A DNA stretch of 64,000 nucleotides, taken from Asterella californica (lineage: Eukaryota; Streptophyta; Marchantiopsida; Marchantiales; Aytoniaceae). The position numbers and the translations under genes are program-made. The DNA lies in NCBI GenBank assembly GCA_036924285.1, contig JAYKYS010000009.1, forward strand, positions 18,456,001 to 18,520,000, in the 5' to 3' direction. Below are positions 1-12,163 of this stretch, in pieces; the first letter of the stretch is position 1, and each line of letters begins with the position of its first letter. The notes beneath the pieces are model-generated. The model saw only the letters and a list, made by a program, of their open reading frames with translations. It did not search any database and had not been told where the DNA came from.

Positions 1-954
1 CACCGACAACCTGATACCACACGTGATCATAACTAGCCCTTATATGCTTGTACGGAGCTAACATATCCCTTACTAAGATAGATACGGACAAACTGTACTT
101 GTCATCACCACACGAACTCCTACGGTCTGTTAGTCCGCAAGTCCAACCTCACCGTAAGAGAAACAAAGATAGTATGACTTATCCGTAATTTTTGTCTCAC
201 TATCGGTAGCACACTAGAGTGAAACCACTCTGGAACATCAATGTCAACACAAGCATACGTGACATACAAACAGGAAGCAAAACATGGAGGGGGTCCAATC
301 ACAAGAAGTTCAAACGAGAACCCTCCACACGAAACATACACGGAAAGAGAAATCTAGTCCTCCCCAAACTACCTCTACCTCCATTTGGTAGCCATATGCA
401 TAATATATGACAACAGAAAGTTACAAATAGTGTATAGAGTCACTAACTAGATATCATACTAGCTAGTAGTCTCCATCAACATCCACTACAATGCATCTAG
501 TACTCACATCACCAAACATCTTCTCACATGTACTATACATTCATCTACCGTGTAGAATATGCTATCGCAACACTACCTCTCCTTACTATGATGAGGGTTA
601 CCACACCACTACTCTCTTAATGTCCAACATGTGCTTCTAAAGTCTTTAGGAAGTGTGTAAATATCTATGTGTTTCTCTATGTAACACCAAGAGCAAGTGA
701 CTTAGTGGTAGATGGACTATAAGCTACGAGCAATTAAGCAACTTCCTAAAAATAGTGTCGAGATGAGTGATCTCATTTTGAGACTGCACACACAACTATA
801 AAGTTGTGTCTAACTCGCACGTCAGCAAGCTGGCTTGTTGGCTCCGCTCCGCAAATCGCGAATGAACAATCTCGCAATCTGCTTTCACGTCTTCAAAGCC
901 TATCTAGGCCGTAGCCCACTATGTCTTGAAGTCTCTAAATTGTGCTCCACACTG
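1..954. other. Intergenic DNA, no gene recognised
   Basis: Only short overlapping open frames are present, with no recognisable domain, splice pattern or RNA gene. The composition is moderately AT-rich. It may be decayed mobile-element sequence, but no diagnostic motif was found. Confidence 0.5.
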
Positions 955-1547
955 TGACACCTCCGCACACACCTTGCCACGCTACACTGAACACAGAAAT
1001 GGTCGAAATGTGCATGATATCGTGTAAAAAATCACGCGAGCGCAACAAACGACCTCGATGAAACTTCTACAACACAAAAATTGCTCGCTATGAAATCAAA
1101 TCTCAACCAAATTGAACAATTTTGGTTCTGTTGGAACCGTCTCACTAGTGCGTTCTTATTGCACTTTTCGCAGAAAGAAATTACCAACAGTTGACGTTGC
1201 GACATCGACACGAATCAGCCGATCCACTATGATATAAATTTATCGTGACATTTCGCACACACTACCACGCTGCGCTGAACTCAGAAATGGTCGAATTGTG
1301 CATGGTACCATGTCAAAAACCCGCATGCGTAAAAAATGACACCCGTGGAACTTTCACGATACAAAAATACTCCATGTGAACTCAAATCTCAACCAAATCA
1401 AACGATTTGGTTTACGTTGGAACCGTCTTGCTAACACGCTCCAACTGCACCATTCACAGAAAAATATCGTCAACAACTGACGACACAACACCCACCGATG
1501 CGAATCAATCGATCACTATGACATACATTTGACTATCATAGCCAATT
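955..1547. repeat. Two diverged tandem units of about 293 bases
   Basis: Units at about 955-1250 and 1251-1547 share the same order of short blocks: an ACCACGCT-type start, CAGAAATGGTCGAA, TCAAATCTCAACCAAAT, GTTGGAACCGTCT, and a final GAATCA-CGATC-ACTATGA stretch. Each unit also has its own small mismatches and indels, so this is an old tandem duplication. No coding function is visible. Confidence 0.75.
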
Positions 1548-1954
1548 TTGGCAGCACTTCCGCATCACCTCTCCACCAAATACTTCAAAGAACTCGTACA
1601 AGAATCACAATCTGATCGACGAGCGATCAGAACTCTAAAATTGAACTCCACACACACGCACACATGTAAAATTGAAAATACTATCGATCTTCACACTACA
1701 GAGATTCCATCGGCAGAAATCACGACTTGAAATCACCCAAATCAGACCTCGCGACTCATTTCTTTTGAGTAATCTTCTATTCATCCATACTGAAATGTCA
1801 TCCAGCAACACAAAGATTACCCTAGAGCCAAACTCACTCTATACATCAAAGAATCAATGTTATCTTCACTGTGCTCATCTACCATAGCCAAGAGCTAGAA
1901 GACTTCAACTTGGAATAAGTGAGACATACAAGCTCTTACCTTGCACTATACTCT

Positions 1955-2025
1955 CAAAGGGATCCGAACCAAGATCCTCTCATAACCGCGCTAACGGCTT
2001 TAACAAGACTAGCTACTGCGCACTT
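1955..2025 (-). repeat. tRNA-derived remnant (SINE head or tRNA pseudogene)
   Basis: On the minus strand an A-box-like TAGCTAGTC...TTAAAGC is followed about 30 bases later by a B-box-like GGTTCGGATCCC, in the order and spacing of the pol III internal promoter of a tRNA gene. The arms do not give a clean cloverleaf, so I call it a tRNA-derived remnant and not a functional tRNA. The minus-strand downstream sequence (below 1955) could be the SINE body. Confidence 0.45.
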
Positions 2026-2029
2026 TGCT

Positions 2030-3300
2030 AACTAACAAAGCCGCTACACATAGCATGACAAAGATCATCTCGTGAGACTATCCACCCATCACATAACTCT
2101 TCATCTATTATGATTCTATGTTTTTTCTTCCTCGTGTATCGCATGATGCACAATGTCTTACATGAAAACTTCTAGTTAGATGTGGATAATATCAAATATT
2201 TATGTCTTCCAGAAATAGTAATATGTTTAACTTAATTGTTTAATTTAATACAGTTTTTTCTAATATTTATCTTTTGATACTTTCCCACACGATGCATTCA
2301 TTCAAGATTCAAGGTAAAATATTACTAGCAAATGGTTGAAATAAGTTTATTAATCATTTTGAAATCTCGGAAGAAGATGTAATAGTTAGAGAGTCATCAC
2401 TAGATCAATTGTCATTGCTTTCAGTGTTGGTGTTCGAAATTTATCCGACACATGAAAGACAACAATCGTTCTCAAATATGTTATCATATAAGAATCTTTC
2501 ACTCACTTGATGGTAAGATGAGGATGACAATATCAAATGCATATAAGATTTTCCACCCTTATTAGTTTAGGTTGGAAACATGATCGAAACAAAGATTTAA
2601 ACAAGAATATGTGAAGATTTTCTACAAAATATTGTCCAGAAGAAACAATTTAAATTAAAAAATGAAACAAAAATTCGTGTTTCAACAAAAGAGACATTTC
2701 TTTTCTTAGAGGTTTAAGAAATCAAATTCTACAAGTACCATATTCGTTGAGAAATCAGACATTAGACCAAAAAATGCATAACATAAAACATAACATAAAA
2801 ATGAAAAGCTATGCAATCCAAAATAGTATCGATATTCTTATTTTGAAAAACTATTCTAGAGCTGAAGTTCATGAAATATTGTTGGTCAAATCTTGGACTT
2901 GGTTGGATTTTTATGGTCTATAAAAGCTTGAACATCAACATCAGATTCTATATACTGAAATTTATCGATTAGAATATCAAAAGAAAACATTGATGAACTA
3001 GAAATATGAGGTGCCATCAGAAGAGAAGCTTAATTATCACCACGCTAAGAACTCTGATCGTGCTCACTCAGTCGCTGATGTACACAGACCTCCGTATTGT
3101 CTCTTCTGAAATCCACCATTCTCCAGCTTTCAGGTACTGTAGATGCGACAAAACGTCAGACGTGGCAACATGCTGCGGGGATGTGAGCCTGTTCCGGACG
3201 TCGGGCAGCGGATGGTTCGATACAGTGTTCGCGCGGCTGCGCGAGAGGCACCGCCGATGCCTGGTCGCAGTGTAGTCACATTATCGGAAGTTTCTCGTGC
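2030..3300. other. AT-rich intergenic DNA
   Basis: No gene, clear repeat or RNA gene was recognised. The sequence becomes noticeably more GC-rich after about 3120, toward the promoter of the next gene. Confidence 0.5.
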
Positions 3301-3815
3301 GGGTTAGGGTTGCAGCATTTGCTGTCTGCTCTGTGCAAGAGTGATCGACAAGCTGCGGGCACCTCTGTTTTCGTCGATGCGGATTTGCAGTCTTTGTAAC
3401 TGCGAGCTGGGGCCGTGTCGAGTTGTGTGCGTGTTTTGGGTCTAGTTCCTGTCAACTACCTCCGATCGAGAGGACTTCAGTCGACTGCAGCAGGGTGGAT
3501 CGTCGTCTGTACTTGCTTGATCACTGGAGCAGACGGGGTTGTCTCCGTGCGTGTGCGGACGTGTGTGTTTGCTGCGGACCTCCACTTTGCTTCGGTGCTT
3601 CTGCTGGCATGGGGCCGGTTAGGGTTGTGATTTCTTGGTGTTTCGTTGCAGTCGATCGATGCGCTTGTCAGTACGGTATCTGTCGGGACAGAGTCTACCT
3701 CTCAGAATTGACCAGTGGGAGTTAACCTGGTGCACTCCTCTTCTATGCACTCTTACCCTACTCGGGAGGCTCCGCAGCAAGTTCGACGGTAAATTGACGT
3801 GCATTTTGGTCGGTG
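3301..3815 (+). promoter_or_regulatory. Leader/promoter of the MOS2/GPKOW gene with two telo-box motifs
   Basis: This stretch is GC-richer than its surroundings and precedes the start codon at 3816. It holds two copies of TTAGGGTT, the reverse complement of the plant telo box AACCCTAA, at 3304-3311 and 3619-3626. Telo boxes are common near transcription starts of plant ribosome- and RNA-biogenesis genes. The transcription start cannot be fixed from sequence alone. Confidence 0.5.
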
Positions 3816-6186
3816 ATGGCCAATTATGACGATCTGGATGGCACTTTGATGGAAGGAGAAGTAAGTTTTGCTGGCTCCTACTACAGTACTAGTTCCATCC
3901 CAGTTTCTCAGAATTTCCTTTTTCCTCTTACTTCCAGGAAATGTATTGATAGTAGTGTATGTGTACACACGGAGCTTCCTGGTCTTTGAGTTCCAGAAGT
4001 AGACCAGATCATGTGTTAGATCATCATGTTTATCATCATCGTATCTGTGTGCAATCCAGAGTTTCACTGAGACGAGGTCCGGTCTCTTTGTGCAGGTTAA
4101 GAGGTTTGCAATGCAGGAGGGCTCGAGCGGAAGTTCCGACGCCAGCCGAAATGATGATGGGGAGAATCGCGTGGAGGTCAAGGCGCCGGACGCCACGGCC
4201 CCTGTCAAGTTCGCTTTTACGTCTTCCAAGCCGAAGTTTTCCGCTTCACGTCCCCCCCTGTTTCCAAAAGGGAAGCAGCGAAGTTCAGATGACGAAAGTA
4301 AGGACAACATGGAATATGTGACCGGGTTCGATGAGCAGGGAACTGTAGCCAAGGATCCTAAGGGCCGGTTAGGTGCCAGAGTTATCCCTAAGTTGGAAAA
4401 CTCTTGGAGGCCCGAGAAACGGATGAAAAATATTATGATGGAGACTGACATTCTGGAGAATACCGATTTACGTTTTGAGAAGGAGCTCGAGACGTCTCTC
4501 GAGCTCGCTAATTCTGGTGTTCGTTACGGGCTCACAATGGGTGTCAAGATGATGGAAACAAGCGAAATGACGACCATGGTCACGAATGAGCAGGATCAAA
4601 ATGGGCAACGTGCTTTTCAGAAGACAGTAATAGAGACGCATATGGAGCAGAGGACTAAGCTTTCCTTCTCTCAGATTGAAGACCAACGTCTGAAGCACGA
4701 CCTTACCGAACTTCCTGACGAAGCAGAGTTGGATGCGTATGAGGAGATGCCCGTGGAAGACTTTGGAGAAGCAATGCTGAGAGGTATGGGATGGGAGAAA
4801 GGAAAGCCGATTGGGCGCAGTAACAAAGATGTTGTTGTTCCGGTAGAGTATGTTAGGCGATCAGGGAGGACAGGTCTAGGAGCGGAGGCTGCTCCAAAAG
4901 AGGTTAGCATGAAGAAGTATATCAAGCCGGGTGAGAGCAGGTTGCCTGCCCCTGAGCTGGTGGCAGCTGCGGGACCCGATGGCCGTAGTCGTAATGTTAT
5001 TTCAGTGGATGAGAAGCTCGTGGAGAGAACTAGGAAAGGTGTGGCCAGAGGCAAAGTTATGTCAATCATATCAGGGAGGCACCTGGGTTTGAGGGGAGAG
5101 GTGCTGGACGTCTTGGATTGTGACCGAGTCTCGTTGAAGCTTGTCAAGAGTGATGAGAAGGTTGTGGTAAACGCTGCTGAATTAGCGGACGTTGGCTCCA
5201 TAGAGGAAGAAAAGGTGTTAAAACAGATCAGGCAGTTGAAGATTGGGAACGGTGAAGCCTCGCACGACATCTCTGTAGCAGAAGATAGTTCGTCTGATAG
5301 GAGAGGAGATAAGAAATACGATAGGAACGAGGATAGAAGAGAAGGCGATAGTAGACGTGATGATGAACACAAGACCCACTACAGGCGTGAGGAGGAGGAA
5401 CATGCGAGGTCGAGGAGGGAAGGGCGAAGGGATGGAAGAGCAGATTACGAGGACCAGAAGAGGTCCAGTCGAGAAGGAAGGAAAGACTTTAAGAGAGACG
5501 AATCCGAGAGGCCAGGAGATGAGATGGAAGTGGATGACGAGAGGATGAGGAGAAGTGAAGACAGAAGAAAATCATCACGGCATCACAAGCGAGAGGACAG
5601 GAGGGATGAGGTTAGAAGGGAAAGCCGGAGAGATGGAAGAAGGGATGAGGAACGGAGTAAGTCCAGAAGCTACCGCGAGCGGGAAAACACTGCGGACAGA
5701 GAGAGGGCTGGAAGAGATAGGAAGAATGAGGTTCGACTATCTCAAGACAGAGTTGAGAAGGAGCGAAGCAATTCTGCAGATGGAGATTTGTCTGGATTTC
5801 CGGGTGGAGGACGCATCATACAGCCGTGGTTGATGAGCCAGATACGAGTGAGGGTTATTAGCAAAACTCTGAAGGGAGGAAAGCTCTATCTCAAGAAAGG
5901 CAGAATAGTTGATGTGATCGGCCCGAAAGAATGTGACATACTTATGGATGAAAGTGGAGAAATGGTACAAGGAGTAAAACAAGATCAGCTAGAGACAGCG
6001 CTGCCCAGAAAGGGCGGTCGGATAGTGGTTGTAGGTGGAACAGAATACCGGGGTAAACTAGGGAAGCTCCTTGAGAGAGGCTCCGAGAAAGGTGTGGTGC
6101 AGTTGGAGGAGAACTTTCACATAGAGACTATGGATCTGGATCTTCTGGCTGAGTATATCGGTGACTCAAGCGAGGTGGAAGATTGA
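3816..6186 (+). CDS. MOS2: G-patch and KOW domain protein, MOS2/GPKOW homologue
   Basis: A spliceosome-associated nuclear RNA-binding protein; in plants MOS2 is needed for correct RNA processing and innate immunity. The model joins 3816-3860 and 4096-6186, giving 711 residues. Exon 1 starts at an ATG in good context (GTGATGG) and ends at GAA|GTAAGT. The intron ends TTTGTGCAG and keeps phase 0. Visible domains are a WRP-(E/H)K-MKN segment near residues 110-120, a G-patch at about 236-280 (LRGMGWEKGKPIG, then GLGAEA), KOW1 at about 331-375 (ISGRHLGLRGEVLD), and a C-terminal KOW2 region from about 591 (LYLKKGRIVDVIGP, ALPRKGG). Residues about 405-580 are an R/D/E-rich linker, much longer than I recall for the Arabidopsis protein. 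The alternative start within exon 2 (4111) would drop the first 20 residues. Confidence 0.93.
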
Positions 6187-7218
6187 AGAAGATGGTGTTT
6201 AAGGAGCCGGCCAACTAGATTCTGAGGTGCAGGCAAGGAAAGGGTGAACACCGAAGGACACCTCCGGAGCCGCTTTCTATTAAGTAATTTAGAAACTAAA
6301 ATAGAAGTTTAAACTAGAGCGAGTCGATAGTACAGCTCGAACTTAGATGTCAGACGGTCACTTGGGAGCGATTCAACGTAGATCCCAGACGATCACCCCG
6401 GAGCTGTTCAGCGGCACCTCCACATGTACAGATTTCCTCTAATCACTGGAACGATAGCTACAATTGCAAGTCTTAGATCTTCTGAGCAAAATCCTGTGTT
6501 GATAGAACACACTAAATTCGTCTGATTCTTTTCCTTGCAACACCCTCAGCATATTCTTTTTCTCCCTTCTGATTCTCACGAACTTATCTTAGTTCCTTAC
6601 TTAAGGTGTCATTTTCCTGAGTTTTCTACAAGCCTGTCCTCCTTGCTTCCTGCTTCGAGGAAACGTGAGCCAAAGAAGATAATTACAGAACAGAGGAAAA
6701 CGTTCGTACGCCGTGCTATTTGTTGTCCTGTCCATTTTGACATTGGCTGGACTTGAAGGTGGTGAAACCTGCAAGGATCGACCGCGCTTCAAGACGTGTG
6801 AAGATGTTTATATTGACTAGGATGTTGGATCACAACCGCACCTCAAATCGGCAGCGATTACTGTAATCCTGGTGTCCAGGTGGTGAATTTGTGAAATGTC
6901 CCGGAAGGAACGAAGCTCGGTTTGCAATCATTCTCAAGTATGTTATAGCTCCAGTGATTCGTTCCAGTTTTGGCTGCTGACTTCTTCCCTGGTTATGCTG
7001 AAGTAACAGAACACTAGTACTAATTTTCTGAAAGACATCGGGGGATTTTCTTCCCTTGAGTTCCATTTGGAAACACGATCATGCCCACCAAAGCGTACGT
7101 ACGTCCAGGTTAATACGAATTTAAACTTTCGTATCCCCCGGAGGGCAGAAACAGAATTAAATAATATACTTGTGTTTCTATGTACACATTAATGTATACT
7201 GTATTGTAAGGTATCACC
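6187..7218. other. 3' region of MOS2/GPKOW and intergenic DNA
   Basis: The stop codon is followed by a probable 3' UTR. No further coding exon with credible splice sites or domain similarity was found on either strand. Confidence 0.5.
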
Positions 7219-7591
7219 AGAAATTTACTTGATCGGACCCCTAGAAAGAATGTCGGACTTGATCGGACCCTTTACCTGGAATTGCCAGTCATACAGGTTA
7301 TTTTGTTTAGTCAGCAATGAGTGTTAGCAAAAAATACTATTTAATCAGCAATGAATGCTAGCAAAAAATACTATGTATACATAAAGACTAATCAACCAGC
7401 GGATGTAAAATTAATTTCTTCAGATTTTCTCGCGTCACTGTTCTTTCCGGAAACGTGGCAAATCTAAACTTTTGGTGTGAGTAAATAGCATGACCGGCAA
7501 CTCCAGGTGACAGATCTGATCAAGCACGAAATTCTGAAAGGGGTCCGATCAAGTCCGACTTTCAGTATGGGGTCTGATCAAATAAATCTCT
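7219..7591. mobile_element. MITE-like element, copy 1 of a 361-373 base family
   Basis: Terminal inverted arms of about 58 bases lie at 7219-7276 and 7534-7591. Both arms contain two spaced copies of a (T)TTGATCGGACCCC-type motif. The left arm begins AGAAATTTACTTGATC, and the right arm reads AGAGATTTATTTGATC on the other strand. The interior is AT-rich and non-coding, so the element is non-autonomous. The family is defined by similar arms at 28658-29025 and 40794-41154. A target-site duplication is not clear. Long arms would suit a MULE-derived MITE, but this is inference. Confidence 0.75.
7308..7374. repeat. Two tandem 34-base units inside MITE copy 1
   Basis: The pattern TAGTCAGCAATG...TTAGCAAAAAATACTAT is repeated directly with two or three differences. 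It is absent from the other two MITE copies, so it arose after this copy was fixed or belongs to a subfamily. Confidence 0.7.
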
Positions 7592-8400
7592 GAAGCTCCG
7601 AGGCAATTCCGCGATTCTGTGTTAAGTCTCCGATCCACGACTTTGCACGGATAATTCGTACCTAGGAGACTGTTCGCAGGTAAGTCCAGCAGAGGACACG
7701 CAGCTCGCAGACAAGCGGTGAAGAGTCTTCGAGGCCATTCGATCGGGAGTATGCAAGTCTCGGTGTCTCTTAGGCAACACACACCATGTAAACGTAAACT
7801 GCAACATAAACTCCCAAATTGCGGTCCGGGAGGTTTTACTGTTTTTACCGAAGCTCGAGATCTGATGCCGAGCAAATCCGTCTCATCTGAATCATTTTAT
7901 GTTTTCTAACCATCTGAGGGTAGTATACAAGTGACGAGGTTCGAGATAGGCAAGTTAAGAAGCGACAAGTATTGCAAGACGTTTAAATTTGTCGTGCCGT
8001 CTGTCATCTCGCTGCCCACTACACCGTTCATCGTAAGTAGTATGGGTTTAAAATTAATATGAATTATAGTTCGATTTAGATCTTATAAATATATATGATT
8101 CATTATGATAACAAAAATAAAATAAAATAAATACTTTTAATCATATACATAACGTCCAAAAATTTAACCTTGTATACTCTTATATTTCAATATGTCATTG
8201 AACATTCGTTTAATCAGAATGCACAAGTCTATTGAATGAATAAGACGTAAAACTTTTTCGAACAGGTTCATTTGTTAAGGTAAATTCACTTGTTGTAAAT
8301 GATCAACTAGACTTGTTGTAGAATGTATTATCAGATGTAACATGAAATTAACATAAAATTTAAAAGATATTTTGAAAGTGATCCTATACCATCACCGGCT
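7592..8400. other. AT-rich intergenic DNA
   Basis: Short open frames only. None has a recognisable domain, and no RNA gene was seen. Confidence 0.5.
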
Positions 8401-8424
8401 TCAAGAATGGAGAGCAAGAGAGAA

Positions 8425-8760
8425 ATATGCATGCTCAACCACTTTTAGGGAACCTTTACTCGGTATCTGTTATCGGAAACAATGTAACGGTTAGATAGAA
8501 ATTTCAAATCAAAATTTATTTAATATTTAAATATTGAATGTTAACTGTACACAGAACTGGGAAAACGTCCCAGAAAACCAATAAGTGGAGTCTATACCAA
8601 AGAGCTTCCAACCGTATAAATCCGGTCAATTACCGACTAAAATAATTAATTTGATAAATTCTTTGTTTATTATCTAACCCTTCCCGTCGAGAAGGGTTAG
8701 GGTAATAAATTTAATTTGCAGCCTCTTCCATCTTCAGAGGTGAATAATATATGCAAGGAG
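8425..8760 (+). repeat. Hairpin-module repeat, copy 1
   Basis: This is the best preserved start of an unclassified dispersed repeat. In order: an ATATGCATGC block with GTTATCGGAAA; a block ending GTATAAATCCGG near 8616; hairpin H1 at about 8665-8706 (arms CTAACCCTTC and GAAGGGTTAG, flanked by TTATTA and TAATAA); hairpin H2 at about 8721-8742 (arms CCTCT and AGAGG); then GTGAATAATATATGC. The same block order recurs at 8864, 29840, 35860, 37480 and 41510, and inverted at 38575 and 40280. No protein is encoded. Confidence 0.7.
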
Positions 8761-8863
8761 GAAAATAAACAAATGAGTTCTAAATTATTCTGTTATAATA
8801 CCATTCTGAGAATGTGATGTATTTGTTGTTTACTTCAATAATGAGTTATCAAAGGTTCAAAAT

Positions 8864-9145
8864 GTGAATATGCATGGAACATGAACTTCAGGGGAACAGT
8901 TTGTTGTTATCGAAAAATATTTAAATATTTTTATACTAAATAAAATAAAATAGTTAAATCTTGAATGTTAAGTCAACCTGGATGCAGGACATAACCCATA
9001 AAGAGAGAAAACTATAATATATCCGGGAGGCTAGAAGCAAAAGAAAGGGAAGCGATTTAATTTAGTACCTAACCCTCCGCAGTTGAAGTGTTAGGTAATT
9101 AATTAAACCACATGCTTCCCCAATATTGTGAATATGCATGCTTAA
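8864..9145 (+). repeat. Hairpin-module repeat, copy 2
   Basis: Begins GTGAATATGCATGG, then GTTGTTATCGAAAAA, a CATAACCCATAAAGAG block, and a hairpin at about 9064-9095 with arms CCTAAC and GTTAGG flanked by AATT runs. It ends GTGAATATGCATGC. It lies directly after copy 1 in the same orientation, so the two form a short tandem. Confidence 0.6.
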
Positions 9146-10154
9146 ATAAATAAATAAATACATACATATATGTGAAAGTGTTGTATTTGTCGTGTACTTT
9201 CAATATTGAATTATCAAAGTTTTGACTATGATCTTATAACAATTTCATCATATTATGAAAACCTTTTGTTCACAATTAATTAAGTGAATAGGACTAGAAC
9301 ATAAAACATACTTCGTTATATACAATGGATAAAGTATAGTCCGAATTCTTGTGAACTACATGTAAAAGTCTTTCCGTTGATTAATATGGACCAGACTAAT
9401 CACGGTAAACTGTGTACAAGTGCAACATGAATTTCGTGCAGTAAGCTGCATGCCTCCGACTGGTACATACCCCAATGCAGAAGTAACTGCAAGCTGCACG
9501 CATTCTCGAGACAGTCCTGTGGTGTGACCCAACATACGACTTCTACAACCTTCATTAATACCCTCTCACCCAAATATTATCTTCAGTCTTCGAGGGTGGC
9601 AGGGCTTTATGTTGAGATGGTGGGATACTAACCTCTTATTGGCTTGCTGGGAGTATGCATCGGCATTGATTGTTCGTCCGTTTAGTAACAGATGCAGATT
9701 TACAGAAGTCACTCCTTTGCGTAAGCTTATAACGTGTCGAGCTGAACTTGCACCCTTTCTACCGCCTCTTTTTTACTTTACTGATGAGCTAACTGTGAGC
9801 AGGTCTCGTATAAACAAGGTTGAACACCCTCACTTCTCTAGTTGACTCAATGCACTCACTCCAGTAATGTGGACTGGAATGCAATGGGATTACGGAAACA
9901 AAACTATCAGCCTTCCTGCAAGACATAAGCCCTGCTCGAACGCTAGAAGGGAGATACTCATCATTAAGAATACACTCTAAAAGCTACTTAATATACATCC
10001 CCTGCTTTACGTGGAGAAGAAACGAACAGATATACAAGTACCCTACCATTATGTCATTGTCTATTTCACGGTTTGCACAATCAGTTAATCAGAAAGCTAG
10101 TTGGAACAAAGGGCTGAGCGGTGTAAAGGCCTGGTATTATATGTGCTTACTCTT
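9146..10154. other. Intergenic DNA between hairpin repeats and DUF3172 copy 1
   Basis: No domain-bearing frame was found. The 3' UTR of the minus-strand DUF3172 gene should lie in its last few hundred bases. The duplicated segment does not include this stretch. Confidence 0.45.
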
Positions 10155-11832
10155 CTACTCTGGAGTGAAGTCTTTTGGTTGGAATCCATCGCCCAGAGCA
10201 GCTTTCGAAGGATCTTTGAGAAATTGGTTTTCAGCCGCTTCACTATGATACACACAGTTGATTTCAGGCGCTTGACGCAAGTCTCCAACGAATCCAAACG
10301 TGTTGAAGTTTCGCTGGCAGTCACGAACTTCCTCTGAGTTCACTAGTCCCCGGGACTCCAACACTCTCCAGTTGCTCTGTCGCAGTACACAACCGGGCTT
10401 TACCTCTGCCTGAGATACGTATACATTGAAGCTGTCCACATACGAGAAATTGTCAGAATTCCCTAGAACAACCACTACTGTCGCAATCTTCCTGACCAGC
10501 AGCTGAGAACTCTCAAGACTGTTTGGTTAATAATGTTATATCCAGGAATATCGTGCATGCTTCCTTACTGGGAGTACAAGGTGCGCTTATTGCCATGACT
10601 ATAGACGATTTTGACCTATTCCCTGGAAGGTTTAGGAGTAATAAGGTCCGCACATCCAAGGAAGCACGGATCCTCAAGACACCGGCACACAAGAACGTTT
10701 CAGCCGAATGAACAACTAGCACTTATCTTTAGTTGTCATTCGGAGAGCTGAAATACTTAAATCCAAAGTGAGGTAGACAAACACAGGATCAGATCCGCAA
10801 GCTAATCATGTATCCAAATCTTAAGGTGAATGCAGGAGCAGGTGCCAGTCCAGAGATGTAATGAGATATCTACCGAAAATTACGATATGTATTCCCTACC
10901 GGCACTCTATTCAATACTCCGCTTTGCCAACATAATAGTCTGTAATGAGGTCTAGGAGATGACTACATTCAGCCGCATAGCAATGACTAAAGGACACACA
11001 AGTTCTTCAGCTCCTTATAGTTTCTACGCATATACACGAAGAATTCTTCACAAAAAGCATTAGCAGAGACGTAAGAGAACACAAGTAAACTTTGAGAGAC
11101 CAAGAAACTACTCCTGCATAGAAAGACTGAGTGCATAACGAGGTAGAGTACTTACGGGTTAAAGGTGATGAAGAGACGTTGGTCAAGTACCATGGCACTC
11201 ATTCCGTTTGCAATACACACATCAGGATTAGGCGTCTGCCTGTCAATAACTTCTCGTGAGGCGATATTGTTTGGCTCCACGTTCAGCACAGTATCAACTG
11301 CAATACCAGCTCCCATTCCCAGAACAAAGAGGCCTCCTAAAACGTATCTATTTACACCCTGTGTAAGGGCCGATAAGTTACTAGCCACCGCGGGAGGGTC
11401 TCTGCGATACTCCCAACCTCGTAACTCTTCCTGCTCTGCAGAAGACGGTGGCTCCTTTCGCCTAGGATATTCACGTAATGTGGGCAACTCTTCATCATCT
11501 ATACTTGGTCCATCTGAGGACCCCCTTGAGAATTCGTCTGGAGGTTTGTAAGAACGAAATCCTTGTTTATTCTTCCTCGATCTCAGAGAACGCACCAGAG
11601 AGACGTACTTAGGTTGGTAGGAGTTCGTAAATACATCCTTGAGTAGAATTCCACTGGTGGAAACTAGCTTTCTGCAGCCGAGAATAAGAAAAGAAGAAAC
11701 GGGAGGAGATAAGTTTCAATAGAACACATCGTTCATTTTAAATTGATGCTTAGTACCTAAGGCCGAGAGATATTTTGCCGTTATTCTTCTTTCCTGGTTT
11801 AGTCTGCCGGCATGTGGATCGACAGCTGACAT
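10155..11832 (-). CDS. DUF3172 protein (plastid/cyanobacterial family), copy 1
   Basis: Function unknown; the family occurs in cyanobacteria and in plants, where members are probably plastid proteins. The secure exons are 11156-11671 and 10155-10431, joined in phase 2 across a 724-base intron with donor GTAAGT and acceptor GGACAG. A small 5' exon starting at the ATG at 11830-11832 is likely, but its donor is unresolved. The protein has a hydrophilic linker (SYKPPDEFSRG, SIDDEELPTL), one membrane segment (YVLGGLFVLGMGAGIAVDTVL), and then the conserved domain: NVEPNNIASREVIDR, PNPDVC, SAMVLDQR, FNPFNVYVSQ, PGCVLRQSNW, NTFGFVGDL and INCVYHSEA. Family positions, including the three Cys, look intact, so this is probably the functional copy. 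Its paralogue is at 25267-27200. Confidence 0.8.
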
Positions 11833-12163
11833 GGTTTCCCTCTCTCCAAGGCAGAAAAGGAAAGAAAGGAAGGAAGGAAGATAACGCAAACTAGACCCTT
11901 CACGAAGCTCACTCTTTGAGTCTTGCCCTTCTCTGTTGAAAAACAAACTGCTAAACAACCTTCCGACCACCTCCGTATGACTAGCTATCCACGTCCCGCT
12001 TGAGCTGCAAAACTAGACCAGACGTAACTAACGCTAGAATTGAATCCCGCGCGAGGCACGATCGAGCTAAATTCATGAGCCGTGATATTCCTAACCACTG
12101 ACAAGCGCCAAAAAGCTCGCGATTTCTAATAGACCAGGTTGAATTAGGCGATGTTCTACAAAC

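Noticed and set aside
1955..2025. Functional tRNA gene
   Set aside because: Acceptor and anticodon stems do not pair properly. Only the promoter-like boxes survive.
4090..4110. Start of the MOS2/GPKOW protein at a GTG just before exon 2
   Set aside because: The bases are the end of a splice acceptor (TTTGTGCAG). An upstream exon with ATG at 3816 and a GTAAGT donor joins in phase 0.
11165..11551. Plus-strand open frames opposite DUF3172 (also at 26362-26727)
   Set aside because: They are antisense shadows of the conserved DUF3172 exon and are explained by its codon usage.
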